Origin: Castor canadensis
Taxonomy: Eukaryota; Chordata; Mammalia; Rodentia; Castoridae
Length of the DNA stretch: 64,000 bases
Direction: 5' to 3'
Assembly (NCBI RefSeq): GCF_047511655.1
Contig: NC_133400.1
Coordinates: 687,001 to 751,000, forward strand
How positions within the stretch are numbered: the stretch's first letter is position 1; each line of letters opens with the position of its first letter. A program made the translations under genes and the position numbers. Positions 49,401-63,205 of this stretch are shown here, one piece after another. The notes beneath the pieces were generated by a model. That model was given only the letters and a program-made list of their open reading frames with translations, had not been told where the DNA came from and ran no database searches.

Positions 49401-51323
49401 CTGAAGAAGTAAGAAACACAGTCAAGAGGCAGGAGTTGGAAGGATCCAGAAGACAAAACACACCAGCTAGGGTTTAGGCTGGGTTTGTGTGTGCCTACGC
49501 ATGTGTACAACTCTTGGGAGTCAGCGTTGGGAGGTGATGTGCCCCATAACCTGAGAGATGTAAGTGCAGCAGCGCACACAAACTGTGTGAACAGCCAGCA
49601 GGAGGTGAGCTCAGGTCTGACTGATACTATCACTATCATGATGGTTGCTGGCAGTTGTGCAGGGACACTTGCTGTGGGCCATGTGGCTGTCCAGGTGAAC
49701 TCAGGAGGCCTCACGACCACCATGGTGGATTCCTTACTCTGCCTGCCTGGCCACAGGAGAGCTGCTACCCCAGCTAAATGAACCAGGGATTGTCTGATAA
49801 GGGGACTGATGTGTATAGGATCAGGCTAAAGCAGGCTGCTGAGGCTAGAAGTAGGTGGGGTCCAGGGGAGGTGGGTGTAACCTGCACCTATAGTTGGCTC
49901 AGTGTACTGTGCTGCCCTTGTATCACTGGAATCACTCCTTCCACCTGCAAAGGTAAGGCAGGACAGATATCGGGATACATCCATGACATCCTACAGGCTC
50001 CTAGCCACAGCCCTGCCCACTACAGTCTATGCTTAAGCATGACTCTGCTGTCGGCTTGCATTCCTGGTAGGTGTGCAAGACTGGATTGGAGAAACCCTGC
50101 CTCACACAGTGTCAGTGCCGGTGCCAAGAATAAGGTGGGGGACAGAGCAGAGGGTAGTGTCACTGCACCCAGGTGTGAGGACACCGTCCACATACACCTC
50201 TCCTGAGAATTCACTTTATGGTTCAAGGTCTTTATTTTTACCACCAGAATCAATGTGGATCTGCCACAGGATAAAAGTCTCAGGAAGGGAGCTTATGGAC
50301 TGTCACAATCACTCAGGGTCCTGGGACCAGACTCCTGGTAGTCTGTCCACCCAGCCTTGTTTTAGGGAGAAGTGTGAGTCCCTTATGCCTGAAGTCCCAC
50401 TGTACAGTTGAGGCATGTGGAAGAGCTGTTGTCCAGGGGCTTCTCCACTGCTCCAGGTGTGGAGACATCCCACACCTCACCTTAGCAGTGTCCCCAACCT
50501 AGTAGGATGCAACTCAGCAACACCCCCCTTCTCTTGGCTTCTAAGACTTTAAAAACAGATGTGGACTGATGCAGCATAATTCATTGTTTTGGAGCACAGT
50601 TCAGGACACTTAGTAACTCACAGTGTTGTATGGATGCCCCACTCTCCAGCTTCAAAGCCTCTTCATTACCCAAGAAACACGTGCCTGGCAGCATCAGCCC
50701 ATATCCCTGATCCTGGCACCTCATGATCAGCTCTCTGTCTCTGTGGGGTTTTCTATTCTGGACATTTTACAGGAATGGAACCATGTAATCTATGACGTCA
50801 TTTCTTCTTGGCAGAACATCTCCTTGGGGCCAAGGCTGAACAGGCACAAGACATCAATACAGCTGGGGGTGGGAGTGTTTATACCTCTGCTGTGTAGTTG
50901 GGGTGTCATGTCCTTGACAGTCAGGTCCAGCCGGCTCTTAGCTCATGTTCTCCCTGCCAGAAGCTCAGAGGAATGAAGAGCAGATGCCACTCGGCCTCCA
51001 GACAGGCTTCCAGGTGATCCCAGGTGACCTCAGGGCTACTGTCTTTTCTAGGCTAAATAACCTCATTGCCTTGAAGGACCCCCTTTCAGTGCTGGGGTGG
51101 CTCCTGTCCTCTAGGCCACCTGGGTCCCACTGCTCCTCTTGAGCATTGCACCTGCTGCACCTGCTGAGGACCAACAGATGGGATGAGGGCCGACCTGCTA
51201 CTGCAGACCAACTTCTGCTGGCAGTGTCTACCCCTCACATGGCTGCCTCCCTCCTGTTTCATGGTCAGATGTCAGCAGCCAATCTTGGCTCCAGCTCATT
51301 TGGGACTGCAGCTTTTGCCCACT

Positions 51324-51324
<1 letters not shown>

Positions 51325-51357
<33 letters not shown>
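51325..51357. repeat. (GT)n microsatellite
   Basis: About sixteen uninterrupted GT units, the longest dinucleotide run in the window. Confidence 0.95.
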
Positions 51358-51362
<5 letters not shown>

Positions 51363-52021
51363 GGTGATGGGAAGAAGTGAGCAAAGTACAGAGGAAGGCA
51401 GCTGCATGAGGAGGTCAGAGTGCTTTATCTGCATCCACAGGGCAGTTTTGAGGCTGGAATGAGGTGGGGTGTAGGGCTGGAAGATAGCCAGCCTGAGGTC
51501 TGAGGAACACCAAGCCCCGTCAAAGACTTGCCACCCTTTTTATGGTCAGGGACATCCTGAAGTTCCTGGCAGACACATAGAGCTAAGGGTGACTGCTGCA
51601 GGCAGGCCATGCTCTTTCCATTAAAGACTTTCATCGGCCTTAGTACAAAATCATACACAGGACCACCCATCCTCACTTAGGAGTACAAGCCCACTCTTGG
51701 TTCCTTTTCCATCTGAGCTCTGTTAGCAGCAGTATAACACCTCATTCCCTGAGTGCTGACTCAGAAGACAGCCCACCTTCCCAAGATGTGCACTTGAGCT
51801 CCATGGCCTGGGCTGTGAGCTGCACTCTCAGGCCCTGGGAACATAAGGATCCCTTGGGTTGAGCTGAGTCTGACCCCAGGGCTGCCCTAAGGTAGAAAGG
51901 TGTAGCTGTCCCACATGTCTAACCATCTGTGGCATTGAGGAGGCGTTGGATGGATCTGGAACCAGTGCGGACATGGACAGGGCCCCTCGTAGGCCAGTGT
52001 GGTTACAGACAGGAAGGGCAG

Positions 52022-52092
52022 TACTGCCATTTTTCTTTTTCTTTTTTTTAAATTAGGATTTATTCATTGTATGGGGGAAGCACTGTCATTTT
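52022..52092 (-). mobile_element. Possible tiny L1 3'-end insertion
   Basis: A T-rich run followed by AAATTAGGATTTATTCATTG resembles an L1 3' terminus in antisense. TACTGCCATTTTT on the left and CACTGTCATTTTT on the right match at 11 of 13 positions and could be a target duplication. Confidence 0.35.
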
Positions 52093-53164
52093 TTTAACAG
52101 CCCTCTGGCTTTTTAGGACAGGATGATGTCAGCTCTTCCCAGATAAGGAATTTACCTTTGGCCTCCACCCAGAGTCTGGGGGTACACAGCCTCTTTATAT
52201 ACCCGGGCACTGGGAGAGGGGACACAGATGACGAGGTCCTGGAGTCCCTTCGGTCAACATTATAGCTCTTGTTGTAGGGGTTCTTGGCACCTCTGACCTC
52301 AGCTCCAATTAGAGTGTGATTGGCCCCAGCAAGAGATCAGCCATGAATTATTTCTCTCTTCACAGCAACCCATGAAGGAAGAGGAGCAGAGGCACTAGCA
52401 AACAGCAACACTTGCCATTCACAGAGCTGACCTTGCCTTGTGTCTGACAGGTTCCAGACTTCAAATGAATCCTGGTGTTCATGTGGGCCCCACCACAGGC
52501 ATAACACCCTGAGGCTCTGCGGGCAGAAGGAAGGAAGTAAAGGCTGGCCAAAGAGACTTACAGCTGGAAGCAGCATGGAGGAGTAAAGGACTAGGATGCA
52601 AATCCAGAGGCTCAGGCTGAAGCAAAGCATTGGCCTAGAGGTCAGGGTTACACAGGTATGTGGCACAGTTGGGGCTGGGAACCTGACCAAAGCTGAAGGT
52701 ACAAGAAGAGCTTTCAAACTCTCATCTCTAGGAACACTTCTCCAGGAAGTGTACTCCTTGACATCCGTAAAGGACTTCAATTTAATGTTGGGGGCTACTT
52801 TTTCCCAAATGAGAGAACTGGACTGCACTGGGCTGTGGGGTTGGTCCAGCTGCTCTGGTAACTTGAAGACTGGAACAGAAGTCACAGGTATTTGACTCTG
52901 TCTAGAGAACAGCAACCATCCCCAACCTCCCATGCATTATAAGGCCAAGAGCTACGGCCAGTCCTCAAGACTTTCTGCTTTCCAATTACTTCCCCAATAA
53001 ACCTTGAGTTTCAACATTTTTGGATCCCTGTTCCTTAGTCAGCAGGACAGCAAAAAAGGCAGGCATGGTCAGAGACCCTCAGGCTCCTGATGCTTACTTG
53101 GGAATCAGACTCCACTGTGGAGAAGCTCTCTACCTGGGCTCTGTTCTGTACCTTAACACCCTAT

Positions 53165-53365
53165 GGTGTAGTGAGTCCCTGAATGGCTAAGGTCCCCACA
53201 GACTCATGAGGAGTGTTCCCCCACAGTCTGCGATTGTATGGTATTCCATGACCTCTGGGTGTCCTCTAAGGCCTCAGTGTGGACGTCCTCCATGGACTCA
53301 GGTGGATGTCCTCCATGTCTTCAGTGTGGTTGGTCCCTCCGTGGCCTCATGTGGACAGTCCTGTA
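53165..53365. repeat. Decayed minisatellite, about 25-bp unit
   Basis: Variants of CTCAGTGTGGACGTCCTCCATGG recur: CTCAGGTGGATGTCCTCCAT, TTCAGTGTGGTTGGTCCCTC, CTCATGTGGACAGTCCTG, with weaker copies to the left. Confidence 0.7.
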
Positions 53366-55386
53366 TTGTCCTTTCCTTGCTCCTCCTGTCCTGCCCCTGG
53401 CCTTGGACTCTCACCCTTTCATTTGCTCTCTTTCTTAAGTCCATTCTCCCTCCAAAAATGGGCTCTGTCCTACCACGGTGCTTCCAACAGTGTGGCAAGT
53501 CAGTCTGAAGGTGTGAGAGTCTACCATGACTCCCAAGAGCCAACTGAGCTTCCCTGCATTTGTATCCTGGTGTGAAATGGGGTGTAGCAATCCAGCAGAG
53601 GGGCTGCTCTGTGAGGATGCACATAAAGCCCTGCCATGAGCTGAACAGTATGGTTCTCAATGCAGACTCTAGTCAGTTGGTTCTGACCTCAGGGAACTTG
53701 TCCTGCCCACAGTGCTTCTAGAAAAAGAAGGGACTGAGCCTGGAGCCTTGCTGCCCTTCCTTCACTCAGGTGAACTGGTGTCACTACAATGCTGGTTTGT
53801 AGGTGCCCATGGGATTCTCTGGCCAAAAAAACACTGCAAGTAAGTTCTGATCAGTAGCTCATTCCAGGGACACAGTAACTTGCAGGAGGGCAGCTTTCTG
53901 CATTGGCCATCACAGCTACCAATGATGAGGAGAAGGGAGGGCAGGGAGACTCAAGGTGCCCCTCCAGTCTGGGATCAAGCACCCCATCTTATTTCCACTA
54001 GGCAGTTTTAGCTGCAGCAGACTGGTGTAGATCTGGCTCTGCTCTGTGGCAGACATCAGCTGAGTGGCTGGTGCAACCCAATGTGACAGTGGTTTCTGGG
54101 AATCTAAAACTTCAATCTGTTTCTATATGTCATACCACCTTTTCATAACATGTCTAGCCTCACCCTTGCTGCCCCTGCCTCCACAGGAGCCCTGGTGTCC
54201 CTGCTGGCAGCTCTTCCCTCAGTAGTCGCTGATCTTGCTACTCTAAGATACATCATTCTGCTCAGGATGCCCACCCAAACACAGACCTCCCCACACTCAA
54301 AATAAACTAATGGCCCCCACTGCTCTCCAGATCATGCCCACCATGCTCCTTTGTCTCCTGCCTGGCGTGCTGACCTCCAGCACTGTGTCCATACCTGCCT
54401 CTATCTAACACCACCTTCCTCCGGTTTCTCCCCTCACACCAGCAGCCAAATCCCCCTGATACACATGTAGAGACACAGGAACTAGAAAAGCCAAGACACC
54501 TTTGGGAGGGACAAAGATGGAACCACTTGGCTTCAAGACTCACCAAAAAGCCACACAGGATGCAAAAATGAGTATCATGAGTCACTAGGGAAATGTGAAT
54601 TAAACAAGACAGAACTATACACCTGCTAGAACTTAAGATAGCCAACGATCTCCAGAGCTCCCACGGATGAAGGCTGGCATGTCTTGTCTTTGCTGGGGGA
54701 ATCAGAGTGGAATGGCCACTCTGGAACACCGTAGCATTATCAAACAACCTGGTGAGGCCACACCCAGGAGGCCAAGTCTGCACATGTCATTCATAAAACG
54801 TCATGTGTAACACAATTGCTCCAAGCTAGAAAGAGGCCAAATGTCCTTTAGCTGGTGGACAGGTTCATAGCGGTGGCACACTGACACCATGAACAGTTGG
54901 CAATTGAAGCTTATTCCTCCAACATAGGAATGAGCTATAAACACACAGATGAACGCACACCACCAAGTAAGGGGTCAGTATGACATTGGAAAAGCAAAGA
55001 TATAGGAAGGGAACACAGAACTGTGGCTGTGCCTGAGGGCAGGGGAAGTGCTCACCATAGGGAAGGGGACTATCCACAGGTGTTTGGGACCCTACCCTAG
55101 GGCACCTGCCACTCACCTGAGCTCTGGGATCCTGCTCTTCCCCAGGTGATCCAGCAGGACTAGGATGAAGGGTCCACTTGTCCTGCCTGCCACATGGGGT
55201 GGAGGAGGAAAGGGCTGTGTGACAGTGGATGGCCAGTGCCTTGAGAAGATGGTTCTGGGCAGCTAGCCTGGCACTGAAGGCAGTGCTGTCTACCCCATCT
55301 CCTCCAAATGCAGGTGAACTAGGACCCGCCACCTGCAGGGACTCAGAGGAAGTGGGAGAGGAAGGCAGCCATGGGGCTGCTCATAC

Positions 55387-55532
55387 CTGGCAGGCGAGCT
55401 GTGGTCAGGGGGTTGGACAGGGCCATGCCGATCTCAGTCATACCGTAGCGCTCCAGCAGTATGTGGCCCGTGGCGCTCTTCCACCTCTCCAGAACAGGGA
55501 CAGGCAGGGCCGCTGAGCCGGACACCATCAGC
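55387..55532 (-). CDS. ACSF3: ACSF3 coding exon 4 (A5 motif, malonate pocket)
   Basis: This 146-nt exon completes Arg326, encodes residues 327-374 and gives the first base of Gly375. It carries VSGSAALP and the A5 motif ERYGMTE; Thr358 and Glu359 fall at the same numbers as in human ACSF3, where changes at these residues are reported in combined malonic and methylmalonic aciduria. ERYGMTE is also the signature of MatB-type malonyl-CoA synthetases. Near the 3' end the protein reads LTTARLPG, whereas I recall LTTAVRLPG in human, so one codon is missing. The donor GTATGA is weaker than the other donors in this gene. Confidence 0.95.
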
Positions 55533-57265
55533 CTAGGCAGCACCAGCATAGGGCTTAGCTCCAAAGGGGCCCTCATACTGAGAGACATTTGTCTACACGT
55601 GTGATGGACAGACCATGGGACATGGGACAGACCATGTGACATATCTGCTTTCAACATCACTACATTTTAAATTCATGATCAAAATAAGTTTGGGCAAAAC
55701 TTAATTCTGCCTTTTGAAAACAATTTGTTGGATATGCTTTAATAGTATAAAGAGGTTTTTCAGAGGAATGTTAATTAAAACAGTATCTTTAGGATCTTTG
55801 GTGGCACTCTTTGCAAATATTACCACATTGCTCACAAATAGTTCTAAACTACAGCAGAAGATGATGACAGTGAAGTCTGGTTCAAGGATGGAAGGCCATG
55901 GTGCCTGAGGTCTGAGGGGCAGAGACAACTCAGGCTGGAGCTGCCCCAAGTGAAAGACCACAGAGGCTAATGGCATCAGACTCACAGGTGACTCTGACAA
56001 CATCATGGATGACATCCAAGAGTACCCAAGCTGCTCTCTGCTTCAGCAGTCTGCAGCAGCACCACATGCAGAGGGAAGGTGCTGTGTGTAATCTGAATGG
56101 AGCAGGAGCCAGCCACTGCCCTCCCCTAGGAGCATGCAGCTGACCAGAGCCCCACAGTCTAAATCAGAGGTCGCCTCTACACTGATTGTGCCTTCTGCTC
56201 ATGGATCTTCAGATTTGGTGGATTTACTAATCCTGTCCTGTTTTGAGTCCTGGGTTCCTCAGGTTGCTTCAGACAGCAGACCTGGGCATGTAGACTCAGG
56301 CAGATAGTCAGCAGCAGCACTGTCAAAAACAGAGCTGTGATTTCCTCAAAGAGTCTTGTAGAAAGAGAGCAAAGGAACAGCAAATGGAGCAAAACACTTA
56401 TCCTTGATAATTCAGAATTCTCTTGAGGAAGCAAGGTGCTGCTTCCTGGGCTCCTCCTGCAGCTTAGGAGCCCAGATGTGCAGTGTACATGCAGGCTGTG
56501 GAACATGCATACAACTCACACTTGGAATTCTCCATTCAGGTTGGCCTCACAGTTCTATTACCCAGCCCTGGTCCACTTTCTGTAAGTGCCACATCACCTC
56601 TCCCTCTAGCAAAAAAGGAAAAACATCCCACCCATGTCTCTGCTGCTAATGGGGATCTTTTCCGTGTGTGCAAATCACTGAACTACATCATGTTCACTTA
56701 CTAGTTAGTAAGCTGCATCTCAATATAAAGTCAGGAAAGAAACCAGGTCTACAGGTTCATAAGTGACCACTGAGCAAACTTCATGCCATTGAATGGCCCA
56801 AAGGACTCAGCTCATCACTGTGAGGAAAGTCACCTATCAGGGAGCTGGGGAGGAGGCAGGGAGACAGGAAGGCAGCAGCAGTTGCCCCAGCTGGGGAGGG
56901 CTCCAAGGGTCAAGACTGGGCAGAGAGAAATGCTGTGTGATCAGATTGGACCAAGTGAGAGGACCACTTCACTGCCCTCACCCTCATCCTTCACCCGACC
57001 ACAAGTAGAGAAACAGAGTCATAGAAAATAGAGGGAGATGAAGAGATAGAGATGCCAAAGGCACATAGAGCAATAGGGATGTAAATGGTGGAAACAGACA
57101 GACAGAGATAAGGGGCAGACAGGACTCAGACAAAGGCTGAGAATGACAGAGAGGCACAAGTGCATCATTTGAAGGGAGGGAAACTCCCCCTAAAACAGCA
57201 GAGCACATTCACTGCCTGCTGATCACTAAGCCTTCCTGACAGGAAAGTGGGTTCCTTGCACTCAC
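55533..57265 (-). other. ACSF3: ACSF3 intron between coding exons 3 and 4
   Basis: A 1.7-kb GT-AG intron, phase 2. I recognise no repeat or RNA gene in it; an A+T-rich patch at about 55640-55870 is of unknown nature. Confidence 0.88.
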
Positions 57266-57420
57266 CTAATTTTTTCTTCACAAACTGCACGCACAAAGTC
57301 CTGGACGTGAGGCTGGGTGAAATGTCTGTCATAGTAATCTAGCAATTTGACGTATATTGTAGGAACTGCCATAAATACATTAATCCGTGGAGTCTCAGAA
57401 CTCAAGAACCTTTCCCAAAC
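57266..57420 (-). CDS. ACSF3: ACSF3 coding exon 3
   Basis: This 155-nt exon encodes residues 275-325 plus two bases of Arg326, which is completed by the next exon. It includes the conserved run [20 protein letters not shown], in the middle of the N-terminal adenylation domain. The acceptor is CTTCTCTGTAG and the donor is GTGAGT. No long open frame covers this exon because stop codons lie close by in the introns. I found it by translating the minus strand between the flanking exons; the join keeps the frame on both sides (phase 0 in, phase 2 out). Confidence 0.94.
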
Positions 57421-57827
57421 CTACAGAGAAGAGGAAGCATCCATTAAAAAAGTTAGAAAAGGAACCTGGGCAGTAGGTGCTTGTATTTTCTGTTTCTAGG
57501 TTAATGCTCCCAACAGAAGCCTTTCTCCTTACAGTAAGGTTAAAGGGCACACCTGAGGCTCCTCAAAGGGGAGCCTTGAGCCTCTGACTCATTCCCACAG
57601 AGGTTACCCTGGGTAGGGATATTTGAGTCTTGTCTGTGCGTAGGAAGAACAGGGTTCCAGATCTGCAGCCCAGAGTAGCATCAACCTCAGACTTCTCCAG
57701 CTATGCAAGGAAGGGCAGCATGCACCCAGGGAAGCTGGGCAACAACCCCAGTGGCCCTGGCATGAAGCCAGATGGTGCCTGCCACAGGCAGAACAAAGGT
57801 CTCCTGCTGTATCAAAAATGCTCATGT

Positions 57828-57920
57828 GGGACCGAAGGCGTGGCTCAAGTGGTAGAGTGCCTGCTTTGCAAGTGCAGAGTCCTGAGGTCAAACCCCAGTC
57901 CCACCAAACAAAAACAAAAG
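57828..57920 (+). repeat. tRNA-like SINE arm, sense
   Basis: TGGCTCAAGTGG (57841-57852) fits the Pol III A box and GGTCAAACCCC (57886-57896) the B box; an A-rich tail follows. It is a stand-alone copy of the second half of the composite SINE. Confidence 0.85.
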
Positions 57921-58025
57921 TTCAAATGAACTTTGTATTTTACTCCATAACAACTTTATAATCAGTTTTAACATAAAAATGCCTAAACGTCTCACTAGGT
58001 TTTTTTCATGTTTCACCCATGAATC

Positions 58026-58123
58026 TTTTTTTTTTTTTTTTTTTGGCAGCACTGGGGTTTAAACTCAGAGCCTTATGCTTGTTAGGCAGGTGCTCTTACC
58101 ACTTGAGCCACTCCACCAGTCCC
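58026..58123 (-). repeat. tRNA-like SINE arm, antisense
   Basis: A 19-base T-run is followed by GGCAGCACTGGGGTTTAAAC and TACCACTTGAGCCACTCCAC. It is the reverse complement of the same unit as at 57828-57920. Confidence 0.88.
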
Positions 58124-58888
58124 TTCACCCATAAATCTTAAAGAAAAGCTGGCATGTTGTTTATTCCATGGTTCTGTGACCCACAATGGCCGTACAGAAG
58201 GCAGAGCAAGTGCCACAGTACTGTGGTTTTGGTCCCAGGACAGGTTGGGGGGTACAACTGCCTGCAGGGCAGATCTCACCTGCCAGGCTGAACACTGGGA
58301 TAAAATGCAAAGAATATGAGTCAGCCTGCGCCCTCTTGCCTGCCACTGCATTACGGTACTGAGCCCTGCCCCAGCTGCCAACAGAGGCAAGGCGCCTCTC
58401 TGGGAGACCATTATTCTCTAAAAAGAGAGCTTTACTGTGTGAGAGGAAACACAATCAACAGAGACAGAACCTCAAACAACCCAGGTGTTAGGATTATCAG
58501 ACAAGCACACAGACACAGTCCTGCATCAGGGGTCTAGATGACAAGATGAACAAGAGGTAGAGGGATGGAGGTCTGCAAAGAGGAGCAGAATCATAAGCAG
58601 AGCTTCATAGAACGAGAAGAAACACCACCTGAGCCCAAGAACTTGCTGGGTAGGGTTGAAAACAGACCACACTACAGAAGAAATAATGAAAGAACCCAAA
58701 TCAGAGCAGCCAAATGATGTAGGCAAGCAGACAGGAAGGCAATGAAACAAATGAGCAAAGGGTGAGATGTGTGACGGGATGAAACAGCCCAACATGGGAG
58801 AGAAGAGGGAAGACTCCAGAGAGTCAAAATGGCAATTCTCTGCAAATTGAGCTATAGCTTCAACACCATCCCTCTCAAAATCCCAGCA

Positions 58889-58972
58889 AGCTTTCTTTCT
58901 TTCTCTTTGTTTCCTTCTCTCCCTCCCTCCCTTCCTTCCTTTCCTCCCTCACTCCCTTCCTTCCTTTCTTGC
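58889..58972. repeat. Pyrimidine-rich (TTCC/TTTC)n tract
   Basis: A run of CTTT, CCCT and TTCC units within the L1 fragment, likely unstable in length. Confidence 0.9.
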
Positions 58973-59243
58973 AGGAATTGATGAGAGAACACTAATTTTA
59001 CTTGGAAAGGCAAAGGACTCAGAAGAGCCAACGTAAACCTGGAAAGGCAGAATAAAGGTGGAGAAGTCGCACCTGCCAACTGCCTACCAAGGTAAAGCCA
59101 AAGTCTCAGCACCCCGTGGTGCTGTTCAGAACAGATGCAGATCACTGGGCAGACCTGCAAGACAACAAAGAAACCAGCATGCATGGACAACTGGTTTCTG
59201 ACAAAACAGCCAAGTCACCAATAGGGCAAAAGGTAATGCTTTC

Positions 59244-59465
59244 ATCAGGCACCAGTGGCTCACACCAGTAATCCTAGCTACTCAGGAAGCAGAGATCAGT
59301 AGGATTGAAGTTGGAAGCCAGTCAAGGCAATTAGGTCATGAGACCCTATCTTGAAAATACCCAAAACAAAAAAAGGGCTGGTGGAATGGCTCAGGTGCTA
59401 GAGTACCTGCCCAACAAGCATGAGTCCCCAAGTTCAAACCCTAGTATTGCCCCTCCCCCCAAAAA
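59244..59465 (+). repeat. Composite B1/ID SINE inside L1
   Basis: CAGTGGCTCACACCAGTAAT opens the B1-like arm and GGGCTGGTGGAATGGCTCAG the tRNA-like arm. Short AAAGGTAA copies on both sides may be a target duplication. Confidence 0.85.
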
Positions 59466-60239
59466 GGTAACATGTTCAATAAATGGGGCTGCATCCACTG
59501 GATACCCAAACGGCACACCCATCCACAAAAAAGTGGATTTTAGACTCTCACCTCACACTTTACACAAGAAGTAATATAAATGAACCAGAGACTTCAATGT
59601 ATTAGCTAAAACTATGAATTTCTAAGAAACAACCTAGAATATCTTTATGACTTTTTGTTTGGCAAAGACTTCTTGCATATGGCACCAAAAACATGATCTA
59701 TAAAACTTGAAAAATGGTAAAACACATCTTGTCAAGATTAAAAACATGCTCTGAAAGGCAGCATTAAGAAAATGAAAAGACAAGCCAAAGCAGGGGAAAG
59801 AATCTACAGTGGGAAATATTCCGAAGTTAAGCAACTTTAAGGGCATAACAAGAGCCAGGAATCCTACAACCTTGACAGGCAAAGAAGTGAGCTGCATTAT
59901 GGGTGAGAGAAATACTAACAAATCACACCAAACTCTGGGGTCTAGGCCAGAGGTCATTCTAGGAAAACCGCAGCATCCCCACTGCCACACAGATAGGAAA
60001 CAATAGTGTGTGAGGAAAGAAAGGAGGATGTTATGCAAGGGACACGGCACACAGTGGCCTTGGTTCTTTAGCTGTCCACTGCTGCCTGGTAGGGAGGATA
60101 TAAGCTTAATGGCTTCAACAAACTGCATGCTGAGCAGCAAGTCCAACAGGTGAGAACAAGTGCCTGATGCCCTAACCTAGCCCTGTGTGATCAACTGGCA
60201 GGCCACCTCCACTGCCCACATAGCCTCAGGTGTCACCAG

Positions 60240-60500
60240 ACCCTGGAACAGAGGCCCAGGGGGAAGTCTCCAGAGTAAAGAGCCCAGAGCAAAGTCATAA
60301 CAACACAGACCCCAGAACACAGAATCCAGAGTAGAGACCCTAGGCAGAGGTTCTAGAGCAAAGTCCCCAGAACAGTGACCCCAGGACAGACCCCCCACAG
60401 AAGGGACCATAGAGCAGAGATCCCAAAGCAGAGACCTAAGTCAGAGACCCTGGGGACAGAGACCTTGGGCAGAGAACCTAAGCAGAGACCCCAGAACATC
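60240..60500. repeat. Purine-rich minisatellite, about 15-16-bp unit
   Basis: Variants of CAGAGACCCCAGAGCA and CAAAGTCCCCAGAACA recur about fifteen times with point changes. The plus strand is A/G/C-rich with almost no T. Confidence 0.8.
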
Positions 60501-61479
60501 CTCCAAGCCCCAGCAGTCTCAAGCCACAGGGACGGGCAGGTGGTGGTACCCATGTGGTGCTAGGACAGGAGCATGGGCTGAGGAAGGCACCAGTGCAGCT
60601 CACCTGAGATCCATGCCTTTACTCTGGAAAACTGAACTATGGACTCTACCTGTGGTGGTGCTCACTACACATTCTGGCACTGACCAGGACAATAGCTGAG
60701 AGGCTGCTGCCTATGTGACCACAGCGAGCACATGAGGAGTGCCTGGGCTGCAGCAGAAGATAGAGGCCCCAGCAGCCAAGGGAAAGGAAGACAGGTCAGC
60801 CAGGCCAAGATCAGGGCAGAACAGTCAAGGGCATGAGTAGGAGAGGCAAGCCAGCCCCCAAGAATAGACAGCACTACTGTCCACAAAGCTGATGGTCAGG
60901 ACAGAGGAAAGAACCAAACCGGCCTCGAACATCTTCACACGCTGGGGTTCTTGTTCTCCACAGGCTGGACAGTGAACCCTACTGCACTAAGCCTGCTGGA
61001 CATAAGTCTCCAGGCTTATAAGGCCCAGGGCAAGGGTCATTGTTCCCAAATGACAGACACAGGAATAGGGCTCTGAGAGTATACCACACTGGGTCACTGA
61101 GAATCAGCATCTGCATTTAAACCCAGTTTTTTTCCCCTCCAAAGCAGTGACCCTGATCTGCTGCCCTGCACAGATGATGACACACAGGTGGCTCAGCAAT
61201 TCTGTTGTCGCAGCCACCTCCACTCCCTACAGCTAACACCTCATCCCTGCTTCCAACATGCCCAACGGCAGTGCAGGTAAGGAACAGACACTGAAAAGTG
61301 GAGAGGACAAGTCCCCAGCTGCAGGTCCACTGCAGAGGAACCGAGAGCACGAATGGCACCTGACAACGGCGCTTATTGTCCACATCCTCCTCCTGACCTC
61401 TGAGAAAGTCAGCCAACACAGCAAAAGCAACAATGTGGACGGGTTAAGTTGCGGTCTGGAGACAGAGACAATTCACATT

Positions 61480-61700
61480 ATTCCACAGGCCTTTACAAGA
61501 GGAGGCAGACGGCGTGGTGACTGCAGAGAAGCCTATGAGACCCCAGAAGAGATGCGAGAAATGCAGCTACGAGCACAGGGCCTCCGCCTGCTGTACCCAG
61601 CAACAGACTCCGCCAGGGCCTCCCGATGGAAACCCTGCCCAACCCTGATTTTGGCTCCATCAGACTCACTTCAGACTTCTGATTTCCAGAAGGGTAAGAA
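61480..61700 (+). repeat. Old mammalian interspersed repeat, family not fixed
   Basis: CACAGGCCTTTACAAGAGGA, GAAATGCAGCTACGAGCA, CCCTGATTTTGGCTCCATCA and CACTTCAGACTTCTGATTTC resemble, in order, an old mammalian repeat I recognise but cannot name with certainty. It ends about 110 bp before ACSF3 coding exon 2 in genomic coordinates. Confidence 0.4.
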
Positions 61701-61714
61701 AAGAATTGTTCTCA

Positions 61715-63205
<1,491 letters not shown>

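Larger units (their letters stand above)
49401..55386 (-). other. ACSF3: ACSF3 intron between coding exons 4 and 5
   Basis: A 6.0-kb GT-AG intron, phase 1. It holds a (GT)n tract, a possible tiny L1 insertion near 52035 and a decayed minisatellite near 53165-53365; the rest is unique sequence. It has few SINEs compared with its neighbours. Confidence 0.9.
58825..59810 (+). mobile_element. L1 ORF2 fragment, sense, interrupted
   Basis: CACCATCCCTCTCAAAATCC and TACTTGGAAAGGCAAAGGAC, then CATGGACAACTGGTTTCTGAC and CAATAAATGGGGCTGCATCC, track the L1 ORF2 3' half in order. A pyrimidine tract (58889-58972) and a sense SINE (59244-59465) interrupt it. The frame is broken. Confidence 0.82.
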
